Source of the DNA: Bordetella parapertussis
Lineage (GTDB): Bacteria; Pseudomonadota; Gammaproteobacteria; Burkholderiales; SG8-41
Assembly (NCBI GenBank): GCA_945906935.1
Contig: CAMDSO010000027.1
Coordinates: 1-39,030, forward strand
Direction of reading: 5' to 3'
DNA length: 39,030 nucleotides
Shown here: piece after piece, positions 17,783 to 26,876 of the stretch
How positions within the stretch are numbered: position 1 is the stretch's first letter
Layout: the number at the start of each line of letters is the position of its first letter
Made by a program: the position numbers and the translations under genes
Notes under the pieces: generated by a model
What the model saw: only the letters and a program-made list of their open reading frames with translations
The model's database searches: none
Told to the model about the DNA's origin: nothing

Positions 17783-17831
17783 GCTGCCGGGCTGCCTCCG
17801 GCCAAAATCAAGCGCCGAACTTCAATTCCCG

Positions 17832-18542
17832 TTAGCGCCTCACCCCCTCAATCCACCGCACATAAACGCCGCCGGCAACCGCATGCAAACCGCGCGAGCG
17901 CTCATCAAGATCAACCTTGATCTCAGCCGCCTGCTCCACGCCAGGACTATCCGCAGACCGCGCGATCTCCCGCGCGCCGCTTTCGCAACAACTGTCGATC
18001 ATCTGCGGTGTCATTTCGATGTGACACTGCATGCCGAGGCTGTTGCCCAGGGAAAACGCCTGATTTACGCAATGCGCACTCGACAGCAGGCGCCTCGCGC
18101 CTGGTGGAATGGTGAAGGTTTCGCCGTGCCAGTGAAACGAACGAAACGACAGCGCCGCATGACCAAACCAATGCGCTGCCTCGGCATCATCCGCAACCAT
18201 TACATCACCCCAGCCGATTTCCTTGACCGGGTTACGCGATACCGTCCCACCCAGGGCCTTCGCCATCAGCTGTCCGCCGAGACAGTGACCGAGCACCGGC
18301 ATATCGGCCACCTGCGCAGCGCGTATCAAGGCCAGCACCGGCGCGATCCACGGCAATTCATCATTGACGCTCATCGGCCCGCCCAGGAAGGCCAGAGCGC
18401 TGAATGCACTGATGTCGGATGGCACCGCATCACTAGCATCGATGCGGATCAGCTGCCACGGGATGCCGTGACACCCTAGGAAAGTGGCAAAATAGCCCGG
18501 GCCTTCAATCGGGAAATACCGGAATATTGCGACGGGATTCAT
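17832..18542 (-). CDS. Class I glutamine amidotransferase-like protein (GMP synthase-like domain)
   Basis: Stand-alone GATase1 domain of 236 aa. The nucleophile is Cys87 in LGHCLGGQ and the rest of the triad is His174 and Glu176 in MQCHIEMT. The N-terminal FLGGPMSVND segment is the typical oxyanion region. Such proteins use glutamine or a gamma-glutamyl compound; the acceptor is not known here and no synthetase partner adjoins. It diverges from a protease gene with only 12 bp between the two start codons, so each promoter must lie in or overlap the other's coding region. Confidence 0.85.
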   Translation of the reverse strand: MNPVAIFRYFPIEGPGYFATFLGCHGIPWQLIRIDASDAVPSDISAFSALAFLGGPMSVNDELPWIAPVLALIRAAQVADMPVLGHCLGGQLMAKALGGTVSRNPVKEIGWGDVMVADDAEAAHWFGHAALSFRSFHWHGETFTIPPGARRLLSSAHCVNQAFSLGNSLGMQCHIEMTPQMIDSCCESGAREIARSADSPGVEQAAEIKVDLDERSRGLHAVAGGVYVRWIEGVRR

Positions 18543-18554
18543 GCGGATTCAACC

Positions 18555-19232
18555 ATGATCATGACCAAACGCGGGCGTGCTGTGCTAAATCATACTGCGG
18601 CAGGCCTGCTGATGCTGGCCTGCGCATCGGTGACGCATGCCGCCGAGATCAACATCAACGGTATCGTTGGCAACAGGGTGCTGGTGGCCGTCGACGGCGG
18701 CAAGCCGCGCTGGATCAGCACCGGCGAAACCACCTCTGACGGCATCAAACTCCTGAGTGTTGCGGGCGAGACCGCGGTGATCGAATTTGGCGGCAGCCGG
18801 CAAACGCTGACCATGGGCCAGTCCGGACGTTTGGGCGCCGGGGCCGGCGCGAATACCGGCATGCAGAGTGTGACGCTAAGCGCCGGCCGCGGCGGTCATT
18901 TCATTGCCAACGGCGCAATCAATGGCGTCGCCGTCGAATTTCTGGTCGACACCGGCGCCTCGTTTATTTCATTCGGCAGCTCGGAAGCCAAACGCTTCGG
19001 CATCAACTACCTGAACGGACAGAAATCGTTTTCCTCGACCGCCAACGGCGTGGTGCCCGTTTACCGCGTCAAGCTTGATACGGTCAAAGTCGGCGACATC
19101 ACGCTGCACAATGTCGACGGTGTGGTACACGTCGGCGACAATCTGCCGGTGGTATTACTCGGCAACAGCTTTCTCAACCGCATGGAAATGAAGCGCGACG
19201 GCGAGCGCATGGTGCTGACCAAACGCTACTAG
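18555..19232 (+). CDS. Exported retropepsin-like aspartic protease (clan AA)
   Basis: A 225 aa protein with an N-terminal signal (residues 1-30, ending THAAE) and one retroviral-type aspartic protease domain from about residue 105. The catalytic motif is FLVDTGAS with Asp132; a second conserved hydrophobic segment, VVLLGNSFLNRM, follows near residue 200. Proteins of this bacterial family have a single Asp-Thr-Gly, so they would act as dimers. The N-terminal 100 residues resemble no domain I can name. The gene converges with ribBA, 5 bp apart. Substrates are unknown. Confidence 0.82.
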   Translation: MIMTKRGRAVLNHTAAGLLMLACASVTHAAEININGIVGNRVLVAVDGGKPRWISTGETTSDGIKLLSVAGETAVIEFGGSRQTLTMGQSGRLGAGAGANTGMQSVTLSAGRGGHFIANGAINGVAVEFLVDTGASFISFGSSEAKRFGINYLNGQKSFSSTANGVVPVYRVKLDTVKVGDITLHNVDGVVHVGDNLPVVLLGNSFLNRMEMKRDGERMVLTKRY

Positions 19233-19237
19233 CCCTG

Positions 19238-20497
19238 TTACTGGGCCTCATGCCCCGACTTCTCGGCAGCCCCGGCCAGCGACAGCAGATGGCCGAACTT
19301 ACTGCGCTTGGTATCCAGATAGCGGCGATTGGCTTCACGCGGCGCAATGTCGATCGCTACGCGCTCACTCACCGTCAGACCGTAATCCTCCAGCGCCTTG
19401 ACCTTTTCCGGGTTGTTCGTGATCAAACGCACCTTGCGTGCGCCAAGGTCGAAGAGGATATGCGCACCGATCTTGAAGTCGCGCATGTCGGCAGCAAAGC
19501 CAAGCGCGTGATTAGCCTCGACCGTGTCCTGGCCCTGATCCTGCAGCGCATAGGCGCGGATCTTGTTGAGCAGGCCGATACCACGGCCCTCATCGAACAT
19601 GTAAATAATGACGCCGCAACCTTCGGCCTCGATTTTTGCCATCGCCGCTTCGAGCTGTTCGCCACAATCGCAACGCTCGGAACCAAAGACATCGCCGGTC
19701 AGACATTGTGAATGCAAACGCGTCAGCACTGGCGTGTCGGCACCGATCTCGCCCTTGACCATCGCCACCACCGGCGTGGTCTCCAGATCATCGCTGTAGA
19801 CCATGAAGCGCCAGCTACCGCTGGCGCGGGTCGGCAACACCGTTTCGGATTTGCGCCGGATCTGCCGTTCGTGTTTACGATAGGCAACCAGATCGGCGAT
19901 ACGCAACACCGGAATCTGATGCTGTGCCGCGAATTTTTCCAGGTCCGGCATGCGCGCCATGCTGCCGTCGTCTTTCATGATTTCGCAGATCACACCGGCC
20001 GGCCTGAGGCCCGCCAAACGTGCCAGATCGACCGCCGCCTCGGTATGCCCGCGCCGCGCCAACACGCCGCCGTCGACCGCGCGCAGCGTCTGCAAACGAC
20101 CCGGACGGATCAGATCGCCGGGCTGCGTGCCGTCGGCAATCGCCACCGCAATGGTGCGGGCGCGGTCCTGCGCCGACATGCCAGAGCCAACGCCCTCACG
20201 CGCATCGATCGGCGTCGCGAAGGCAGTACCAAACTTGGTCTGATTACCCTGTTCATCGGCGATCAAGGCGAGCCCGAGTTCTCGCATGCGTCCCTCGGTC
20301 AGCGCCAGCGATACCAGTCCGCGCGCATGACCGGCCATGAAATTGATCACCTCGGCAGTGGCACGCTCGGCGGCGACAAAAAGATCACCTTCGTTTTCGC
20401 GGTCCTCATCATCCACCAGAATCAGCAGGCCGCCACGGCGCACCACCGGCAGCAATTGCTCGATCACGGATTCACTAGTGGGATTTTTCACAGCCAT
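19238..20497 (-). CDS. ribBA: Bifunctional DHBP synthase / GTP cyclohydrolase II
   Basis: Riboflavin synthesis enzyme of 419 aa. The N-terminal domain (about 1-205) makes 3,4-dihydroxy-2-butanone 4-phosphate and has DDEDRENEGDL and RRGHTEAAVDLARLAG. The C-terminal domain (about 210-400) opens GTP; its zinc cysteines are in CLTGDVFGSERCDCG and GTP contacts in FDEGRGIGLLNKIRAYALQ. The ATG at 20497 is preferred to a GTG just before it. It starts 22 bp after the folE stop, so the two GTP-using enzymes are probably co-transcribed. Confidence 0.95.
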   Translation of the reverse strand: MAVKNPTSESVIEQLLPVVRRGGLLILVDDEDRENEGDLFVAAERATAEVINFMAGHARGLVSLALTEGRMRELGLALIADEQGNQTKFGTAFATPIDAREGVGSGMSAQDRARTIAVAIADGTQPGDLIRPGRLQTLRAVDGGVLARRGHTEAAVDLARLAGLRPAGVICEIMKDDGSMARMPDLEKFAAQHQIPVLRIADLVAYRKHERQIRRKSETVLPTRASGSWRFMVYSDDLETTPVVAMVKGEIGADTPVLTRLHSQCLTGDVFGSERCDCGEQLEAAMAKIEAEGCGVIIYMFDEGRGIGLLNKIRAYALQDQGQDTVEANHALGFAADMRDFKIGAHILFDLGARKVRLITNNPEKVKALEDYGLTVSERVAIDIAPREANRRYLDTKRSKFGHLLSLAGAAEKSGHEAQ

Positions 20498-20519
20498 CAC
20501 TTGCTCACCTTCGGTTGAT

Positions 20520-21161
20520 TCAGTCGTTACCGCGCGTAATCAGGCGGATGAATTCGGCGCGCGTTTTTTCCTCTTCGAAGTCCCCGGTGAAGGCCGAGGT
20601 GGTGGCGACCGAATGCTGCTTTTGAATGCCACGCATCACCATGCACATATGCTGCGCCTCGATGACCACCGCCACACCCAGCGGCTTTAAGGTGTCCTGA
20701 ATACAGTTCAGAATTTCAGTCGTCAAACGTTCCTGCACCTGCAGGCGGCGCGCAAATGCGTCGACTACGCGCGGGATCTTTGACAAACCGACAATCCGGC
20801 CATTGGGAATATACGCAACATGCGCCTTGCCGAAGAACGGCAGCACATGGTGTTCGCACATCGAGTAGACCTCGATATCCTTGACGATCACCATCTGCCG
20901 GTATTCTTCACTGAACATCGCCGAACGCAGAATTTCCGCCGGATCGAGATCATAGCCGTGCGTCAGATAATGCATCGCCTTGGCATAACGTTCCGGAGTC
21001 TTCGCCAAACCCTCACGCGCGGGGTCTTCACCGAGTTCACCGAGGATCGCATGAAAATGGCCGGCGATATTGGCGACGCTACGCGGATTGTATTGATCGA
21101 TTTTTGTATAGCCGTCGACTTCGTCGACGGCCGACTCTACGCCTGCTGCGCGTCGTCTCAT
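20520..21161 (-). CDS. folE: GTP cyclohydrolase I (FolE type)
   Basis: Converts GTP to 7,8-dihydroneopterin triphosphate, the first step to folate. It has 213 aa. Zinc ligands lie in [12 protein letters not shown] and in the later [30 protein letters not shown] is the family core. This is the classic FolE, not the FolE2 type often found near dxs in related genomes. It is placed 47 bp after dxs and just before ribBA. Confidence 0.96.
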   Translation of the reverse strand: MRRRAAGVESAVDEVDGYTKIDQYNPRSVANIAGHFHAILGELGEDPAREGLAKTPERYAKAMHYLTHGYDLDPAEILRSAMFSEEYRQMVIVKDIEVYSMCEHHVLPFFGKAHVAYIPNGRIVGLSKIPRVVDAFARRLQVQERLTTEILNCIQDTLKPLGVAVVIEAQHMCMVMRGIQKQHSVATTSAFTGDFEEEKTRAEFIRLITRGND

Positions 21162-21208
21162 GAGACCACCGTGGTTGGGTAAAACGAACGCGCCAGTATA
21201 CTACCTGC

Positions 21209-23059
21209 CTAGGCGGCAAGCCTGGCGCGGATGGAAGCCAGTATGCCGGCCCGATCGAGTCCGCAAGCGGCCAGCTGCAGGGCGGGATCGCCATGATCGA
21301 TAAAGCGGTCGGGCAAACCGAGCACCAGTACCGCGGCCTTGATACCCTGCCGTTGCAAGGATTCAAGCACCGCTCCGCCCACACCACCCTCAACCGCGTT
21401 CTCCTCGATAGTCACCAGCACATCATGACTGGCGGCCAGCTCGGCGACGAGTGCTTCATCGAGCGGTTTAACAAAACGCATGTTCGCCACCGTGGCATCG
21501 ATTTCTTCAGCCACTTCAAGCGCCACCGCCAGCATGCTGCCGAAGGCGAGGATCGCGACCTTCTTCGACAACAACGCGACTTTCTTGCCCTGGCGGCGGA
21601 TTTCGCCCTTGCCCAGCGGCAAGGCGGTCATATCCTTTTTCACTTCAACGCCCGGACCGCTGCCGCGCGCATAACGCACCGCCGCCGGCGTATTCATCTG
21701 AAACGCAGTAAACAGCATCTGCCGGCATTCATTCTCGTCGGACGGCACCATCACGGTCATGTTCGGCAGGCAGCGCAGATAACTCAAATCAAAGCTGCCG
21801 TTATGGGTGGCGCCATCAGCCCCCACCACGCCGCCGCGGTCGATCGCCAGCACCAGCGGCAGGTTTTGCAGCATCACGTCGTGGATCAACTGATCGTAGG
21901 CACGCTGCAAAAATGTCGAATAGATCGCCACCACCGGTTTACTGCCCTCGCAGGCCAGTCCTGCGGCAAAGGTCATGGCATGCTGCTCGGCAATACCGAC
22001 GTCAAAGTAACGCTCGGGATGCAAGGCCGAAAACCGCACCATACCCGAGCCCTCGCGCATCGCCGGCGTGATGCCGACCAGACGCTGGTCGAGCGCCGCC
22101 ATATCGCACAACCAGTCGCCAAAGACCTGCGTATAGGTCGGCTTGCCGCCGCCCTTGCCACCGACGATGCCGTCGTCGGGTTTGAATTTCGAGACGCCGT
22201 GATACAACACGGGATCAGCCTCGGCCATCTTGTAGCCCTGCCCCTTGCGCGTGACCACATGCAAAAACTGTGGCCCCTTCAACTCACGGATGTTCTTCAG
22301 TGTCGGCACCAGCGCGTCGAGATCGTGGCCGTCGATCGGGCCGATGTAGTTGAAACCGAACTCTTCAAACATCGTGCTCGGCGTCACCATGCCCTTGACG
22401 TGCTCTTCGGCGCGCTTGGCCAGATCTCCCAGCACGCGTGCGCTGGCGCGCTTGGCGGCGGCGTAAAAGCGCCCCGACATCAGCTTGGCCAGATATTTGT
22501 TCAGCGCCCCCACCGGTGGCGAGATCGACATTTCGTTGTCGTTGAGGATGACCAGAATATCGGCGTCATTGTCACCGGCGTTGTTCATCGCCTCGAATGC
22601 CATGCCGGCGGTCATCGCACCGTCGCCGATGATGGCCACCACGCTGCGTTTGATCCCGGCCAGTCGCGAGGCGATCGCCATGCCGAACGCGGCGCTGATC
22701 GAGGTGCTCGAATGGGCGGTCCCAAAGGTGTCGTAGACGCTCTCTTCACGCCGCGGAAAACCAGAGATGCCCTCCCACATACGCAAACGGCTCATGCCTT
22801 CGCGCCGTCCGGTGAGAATTTTATGACCGTAGGTCTGGTGTCCGACATCCCAAACCAAACGGTCATGCGGTGTATCGAACACATAATGCAGTGCGATGGT
22901 CAGTTCGACGGTACCCAGGTTCGACGACAAATGACCGCCGGTCTTGCTCACCGAGTCGATCAAAAAACTGCGCAACTCCTTTGCCAGTTGCGGCAGATCG
23001 CGGCGATCAAGCTTGCGCAGATCGGCCGGCTCGTTGATGATATTCAACAATTCGTACAT
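21209..23059 (-). CDS. dxs: 1-deoxy-D-xylulose-5-phosphate synthase
   Basis: Thiamine diphosphate enzyme that joins pyruvate and glyceraldehyde 3-phosphate, the first step of the MEP isoprenoid route. It has 616 aa, typical. The ThDP/Mg motif is [18 protein letters not shown] near residue 152; the transketolase region has [15 protein letters not shown], and [13 protein letters not shown] holds the catalytic Glu. The start ATG shares one base with the ispA stop, so translation is coupled. It is the third gene of xseB-ispA-dxs. Confidence 0.97.
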   Translation of the reverse strand: MYELLNIINEPADLRKLDRRDLPQLAKELRSFLIDSVSKTGGHLSSNLGTVELTIALHYVFDTPHDRLVWDVGHQTYGHKILTGRREGMSRLRMWEGISGFPRREESVYDTFGTAHSSTSISAAFGMAIASRLAGIKRSVVAIIGDGAMTAGMAFEAMNNAGDNDADILVILNDNEMSISPPVGALNKYLAKLMSGRFYAAAKRASARVLGDLAKRAEEHVKGMVTPSTMFEEFGFNYIGPIDGHDLDALVPTLKNIRELKGPQFLHVVTRKGQGYKMAEADPVLYHGVSKFKPDDGIVGGKGGGKPTYTQVFGDWLCDMAALDQRLVGITPAMREGSGMVRFSALHPERYFDVGIAEQHAMTFAAGLACEGSKPVVAIYSTFLQRAYDQLIHDVMLQNLPLVLAIDRGGVVGADGATHNGSFDLSYLRCLPNMTVMVPSDENECRQMLFTAFQMNTPAAVRYARGSGPGVEVKKDMTALPLGKGEIRRQGKKVALLSKKVAILAFGSMLAVALEVAEEIDATVANMRFVKPLDEALVAELAASHDVLVTIEENAVEGGVGGAVLESLQRQGIKAAVLVLGLPDRFIDHGDPALQLAACGLDRAGILASIRARLAA

Positions 23060-23961
23060 CAGAACTTTCGTAAGACGATAAAGTCGGCCAGTTCGCGCAG
23101 CCGTTGTGCGCGCTCGCCAAACACCTCAAGCGACGCGAGTGCATCGGCGCGCAGTTCGCCAGCGAGTTTTTTCGACCCGGCGACACCCAGCAGGCTAACG
23201 TAGGTCGGCTTGTTGTGCTGCGCATCCTTGCCGGCGGTTTTGCCGAGCAGGGCCGTCGATGCCTCGATGTCGAGCACATCATCCACGACCTGGAAAGCCA
23301 GGCCTATGCATTTGGCGAAATGATCGAGCCGGGCGAGTTCCTGCGGATCGAGTGCATTGCCGCAATGCGCACCGAGCAAGGTGGCGGCACGGATGATCGC
23401 ACCAGTCTTGCAGATGTGCATGAATTCGAGTTCAGGCAGCGTCAGCGACTGGCCGGTGGCCGCCAGATCGATGGCTTGTCCGCCGGCCATGCCGCGCGAA
23501 CCCGAAGCCACCGCCAGCAGCTTGACCATTTCTAGCTGGGCGGCAGGATCGTCCGCCAGACGGTGTTCCGCCAGCAGTTGAAACGCAAGACTCTGCAACG
23601 CATCCCCGACCAGCAACGCAGTCGCCTCGTCGTATTCGACATGACAGGTCGGCTTGCCGCGGCGAAGTACGTCGTCATCCATGCATGGCAGGTCATCGTG
23701 TACTAATGAATAGGCATGGATCATTTCGACTGCCGCAGCGGCAATCATCACACGCCCGACATCGGCCTGCGTCACTTCGCCGGCGGCAAACGCCAGCAAG
23801 GGCCGCACGCGCTTGCCGCCGCCAAGCACGGCAGAGCGCATCGCTGCGTGCAACCGCTGCGGTGCGCTATCCGCCGCCGGCAACAAGGCGCCGATGCGGG
23901 ATTCAAATTGGGCTTGCAGGCTGGCGGTCCAGCGCTGGAAATCAGGTGGATTCGTCGTCAT
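23059..23961 (-). CDS. ispA: Farnesyl diphosphate synthase
   Basis: Prenyl transferase that extends dimethylallyl diphosphate to geranyl and farnesyl diphosphate. It has 300 aa from the ATG at 23961; a TTG four codons earlier is less likely. The first aspartate-rich motif is DDLPCMDDD, with RRGKPT following, and the second is DDVLD after FQVV. The start lies inside the last 20 bp of xseB. Product length (C15) is inferred from family and gene order. Confidence 0.94.
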   Translation of the reverse strand: MTTNPPDFQRWTASLQAQFESRIGALLPAADSAPQRLHAAMRSAVLGGGKRVRPLLAFAAGEVTQADVGRVMIAAAAVEMIHAYSLVHDDLPCMDDDVLRRGKPTCHVEYDEATALLVGDALQSLAFQLLAEHRLADDPAAQLEMVKLLAVASGSRGMAGGQAIDLAATGQSLTLPELEFMHICKTGAIIRAATLLGAHCGNALDPQELARLDHFAKCIGLAFQVVDDVLDIEASTALLGKTAGKDAQHNKPTYVSLLGVAGSKKLAGELRADALASLEVFGERAQRLRELADFIVLRKF

Positions 23962-24190
23962 CGTCGGCGGCAAAGTTTTTCAACACGCCAGCTTCCAGAA
24001 CCTTGACCTGCTGTTGTGCGTCGGCAAGCTGCGCCTGGCAGAATTTCAAGATTTCAGCGCCGCGTTTGTAATCGGACAGCGACTGCTCCAGCGTCAATTG
24101 TCCGTCTTCCATGCGCGTGACGATGCCTTCAAGCTCATTCAAGGCACTCTCGTAGGTCGGACTTTTATCGGATTTTTCTATCTTGGGCAT
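23942..24190 (-). CDS. xseB: Exodeoxyribonuclease VII small subunit
   Basis: Small helical subunit of exonuclease VII, 82 aa against about 80 usual. The conserved YESALNELEGIVTRMEDGQLTLEQSL block is present (residues 12-37 approximately), as is the YKRGAEILKFCQ helix. The ATG at 24190 was chosen over an upstream TTG because the family begins with a short charged N-terminus. It leads the xseB-ispA-dxs-folE-ribBA run. The C-terminus is acidic. Confidence 0.92.
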   Translation of the reverse strand: MPKIEKSDKSPTYESALNELEGIVTRMEDGQLTLEQSLSDYKRGAEILKFCQAQLADAQQQVKVLEAGVLKNFAADDDDEST

Positions 24191-24758
24191 GACCGAAAGC
24201 GGCGGTCGCGTTAAACCGCGAACATAGCGCAATCAGAGCCTTGCGGTCAACGAAACACGCAAGGAAAAACCATTCAACACTGCGCCGCGCGGCGGGGCAG
24301 GCCCCCGTCAAGCCGCCGCTCCTTAGGCTAATGAAGTGCAAAGGCCGGCAGCAAGCCGGACACACCCCATGCCGCCCCGTCGATACACGCTGAAAATTGT
24401 TTGGGCCGCGCCGCATGAAATGAATACGCCCGACGACTCGCCCTCGATCGCCGATGGCGACCGCTTTAAAAAATAACGCACGGCAAAATCATCAGCCGAT
24501 TGTTGCGCCCCCGCCACCTCGATGCCACCACGCGATTGACAGCGGCTACGCGGCGGAACCGGCGCAATCGCCACGCCACAAATATTTATTTCAAATAAAC
24601 AGCGGGATACAACGCTCAGCGGAAATTACTGTTGCCCTCGCCACGAAATACGGGGAAAATAGCGACTTATCTAAGGGCTTGTAAACAAATGGTTTTAGAG
24701 CATTCATCAGAATCGATGCTGCTCGGCCCCGTCACTTCCTGATTAGAGAATACGCCGT
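24191..24758. other. 568 bp intergenic region between xseB and the Rieske oxygenase
   Basis: No convincing gene is seen on either strand. The part near xseB is GC-rich; from about 24580 it is AT-rich and must hold the plus-strand oxygenase promoter. A perfect 15 bp palindrome lies at 24585-24599. Short frames in this stretch lack recognisable domains. Confidence 0.5.
24585..24599. promoter_or_regulatory. Candidate operator palindrome upstream of the Rieske oxygenase
   Basis: TTTATTT-C-AAATAAA is a perfect 7+1+7 inverted repeat in otherwise GC-rich DNA, 160 bp before the oxygenase start. It could bind a dimeric repressor or activator; no regulator gene is adjacent. Confidence 0.4.
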
Positions 24759-25862
24759 ATGTCCGACCTGGCGACCTTACTCGCGCTGACCAAGACTTCG
24801 CCGCAGCTTCCGATCCCCTGGTACTTCGACCCGCAGATTTACGCCCTCGAGCAAAAACTGTTGTTTGAGCGCGGCCCAGGCTATGTCGGCCACGAACTGA
24901 TGACACCGAACCGCGGTGATTATCAGGTGCTGGTACGTTTCGACAACGGCAAGGCCCTGGTGCGCGGCGAGCAGGACGTGCAACTCATCAGCAATGTCTG
25001 CCGTCACCGTCAGGCCATCATTCTCAAGGATCGTGGCAGCGCCAAATCGATCGTCTGCCCGCTGCATCGATGGACCTACGGGCTCGACGGCAAACTGCTC
25101 GGCGCGCCGCACTTTCCCGGCAATCCCTGCCTCGATCTGGGCACCTCACCGCTGCAAAACTGGAACGGACTGTTATTTAACGGCAAGCGCGATGTGCTGC
25201 GCGATCTGGCGAAACTCGGCGTCAAACAGGATCTCGATTTCTCAGGCTTCATGCTCGACCGCGTGCAAATCGACGAATACGCCTGCAACTGGAAAACCTT
25301 CATCGAGGTCTATCTCGAGGATTACCACGTCGAACCGTTTCATCCGGGGCTCGGTAATTTCGTCGCCATCAACGACCTCAAATGGGAATTCGGCGACTGG
25401 TATAGCGTGCAGACCTGCGGCGTGAAGCCCGGGCTGGTGCACGGCGGCACTGCGGTCTACCAGAAATGGCAGGACGTGTTGATGCGCCACAACGAGGGCC
25501 GCAATCCGCCGCACGGCGCGATCTGGCTGACCTATTACCCGAACGTCATGGTCGAGTGGTATCCGCATGTGCTGGTGATCAGCACCATCGTGCCGCGCGG
25601 CCCCGAAGCCTGCAGCAACGTCATCGAGTTTTATTACCCCGAAGACATCGCCCTCTTTGAGCGTGAGTTTGTCGAGGCCGAGCAGGCTGCCTACGAGGAA
25701 ACCACCGTCGAAGATGACGAAATCTGCATGCGCATGACCGAAGGCCGCCGCGCGCTCTACAAACAGGGCGTCAGCGAAGTCGGGCCGTATCAATCGCCGA
25801 TGGAAGACGGCATGCTGCATTTCCACGAGTTTTTGCGGCGCGAACTGCAAGCGCAGGATTGA
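24759..25862 (+). CDS. Rieske non-heme iron oxygenase, alpha-subunit type
   Basis: Ring-hydroxylating-oxygenase family protein of 367 aa. The Rieske [2Fe-2S] ligands are Cys81 and His83 (CRH) and Cys100 and His103 (CPLH). The mononuclear iron site has His190 and His195 in EDYHVEPFHPG, with the third carboxylate expected near EDDEICMRM. No beta subunit, ferredoxin or reductase gene is next to it, so it must share electron donors. A Rieske gene beside xseB-ispA-dxs recurs in Betaproteobacteria, which hints at a conserved housekeeping substrate, not a xenobiotic. The substrate is unknown. Confidence 0.86.
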   Translation: MSDLATLLALTKTSPQLPIPWYFDPQIYALEQKLLFERGPGYVGHELMTPNRGDYQVLVRFDNGKALVRGEQDVQLISNVCRHRQAIILKDRGSAKSIVCPLHRWTYGLDGKLLGAPHFPGNPCLDLGTSPLQNWNGLLFNGKRDVLRDLAKLGVKQDLDFSGFMLDRVQIDEYACNWKTFIEVYLEDYHVEPFHPGLGNFVAINDLKWEFGDWYSVQTCGVKPGLVHGGTAVYQKWQDVLMRHNEGRNPPHGAIWLTYYPNVMVEWYPHVLVISTIVPRGPEACSNVIEFYYPEDIALFEREFVEAEQAAYEETTVEDDEICMRMTEGRRALYKQGVSEVGPYQSPMEDGMLHFHEFLRRELQAQD

Positions 25863-25942
25863 TTGGTGACACCGCCGCAAACCCATAATGGAGTTGAACC
25901 GCCCATGAGACATCGCACCATCTGCGGCAACATCTGAACCCC

Positions 25943-26788
25943 GTGTTTACCGCCCTCATTAGCGTCACCGATCTCGCCGCACATCTGCACAATCCGCAAT
26001 GGATCGTCTTCGACTGCCGCTACGATCTCGTTGATCCCGCAGCCGGCAGTCGTGCTTACGCACAAACGCATATTAGTGGTGCCCGCCTCTTACATCTCGA
26101 ACACGATTTATCCGGCGCCAAAACCAGCCGTAACGGCCGCCATCCGCTACCGGATGCCGACGAGTTTTACGCGCGCCTCGCCGCACTCGGCCTGTCGAAT
26201 CACATGCAGGTCGTCGCCTATGACGGCAGCGGCGGTGCCTTTGCGGCGCGGCTGTGGTGGATGCTGCGCCAGGCCGGTCACCACAGCGTGGCGGTACTCG
26301 ACGGCGGCTGGAACGCCTGGCTCAAGGCCGGCCAGCCGGTCAGCGCCGACTTACCGGCCATCACGGCCGCGCAATTCCACGGCACACCAGTGGCCGGCAT
26401 GCGCGTCGATGCGGCTTTTATCGAAGCCACACTCGGTCACCACGAAACGCGCATCATCGACGCCCGCAGCGCCGACCGTTTTCGCGGCGAGAACGAAACG
26501 CTCGATCCGGTGGGCGGACATATACCGGGGGCCAGCAACCGTTTCTTCCAAAGCAATCTCGGCGCAGACGGCTGTTTCAAACCGGCCGCCGCCCTCAGAG
26601 CAGAGTTTCTCGCCCTACTCGGTGACACCCCGCCAGCGCAGGTGGTGCACCAATGCGGCTCGGGCGTCACCGCCTGCCACAATCAACTGGCGATGGAAGT
26701 CGCCGGCCTTGGCGGTTCGCGCCTCTACCCAGGCTCATGGAGCGAGTGGTGCAGCGATCCGCGCCGCCCGGTTGCCACTGGCGCATAG
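25943..26788 (+). CDS. sseA: 3-mercaptopyruvate sulfurtransferase (SseA type)
   Basis: Two-domain rhodanese of 281 aa that moves sulfur from 3-mercaptopyruvate or thiosulfate to an acceptor. The catalytic loop is CGSGVTA with Cys238; this loop type favours mercaptopyruvate over thiosulfate. The N-terminal inactive rhodanese domain has VFDCRYDL and the linker GGWNAW. The start is GTG at 25943 because an upstream ATG is in a different frame and stops quickly. It follows the oxygenase by 80 bp on the same strand. Confidence 0.9.
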   Translation: MFTALISVTDLAAHLHNPQWIVFDCRYDLVDPAAGSRAYAQTHISGARLLHLEHDLSGAKTSRNGRHPLPDADEFYARLAALGLSNHMQVVAYDGSGGAFAARLWWMLRQAGHHSVAVLDGGWNAWLKAGQPVSADLPAITAAQFHGTPVAGMRVDAAFIEATLGHHETRIIDARSADRFRGENETLDPVGGHIPGASNRFFQSNLGADGCFKPAAALRAEFLALLGDTPPAQVVHQCGSGVTACHNQLAMEVAGLGGSRLYPGSWSEWCSDPRRPVATGA

Positions 26789-26876
26789 CAAGCAACAGCA
26801 CGCACCGAAAAATCAGCCTACCGTCGTCCCTGGATAACAATCAGCAGCAATACACCGCGCCAAGCAGCCCGCCACC

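Noticed and set aside
19712-20518. A 268-codon open frame on the plus strand
   Set aside because: It is antisense to ribBA, which is complete with zinc-binding and DHBP synthase motifs.
21293-23203. A 636-codon open frame on the plus strand
   Set aside because: It is antisense to dxs and ispA, which have all their catalytic motifs; the frame has low-complexity His/Arg/Gln composition typical of GC-rich shadow frames.
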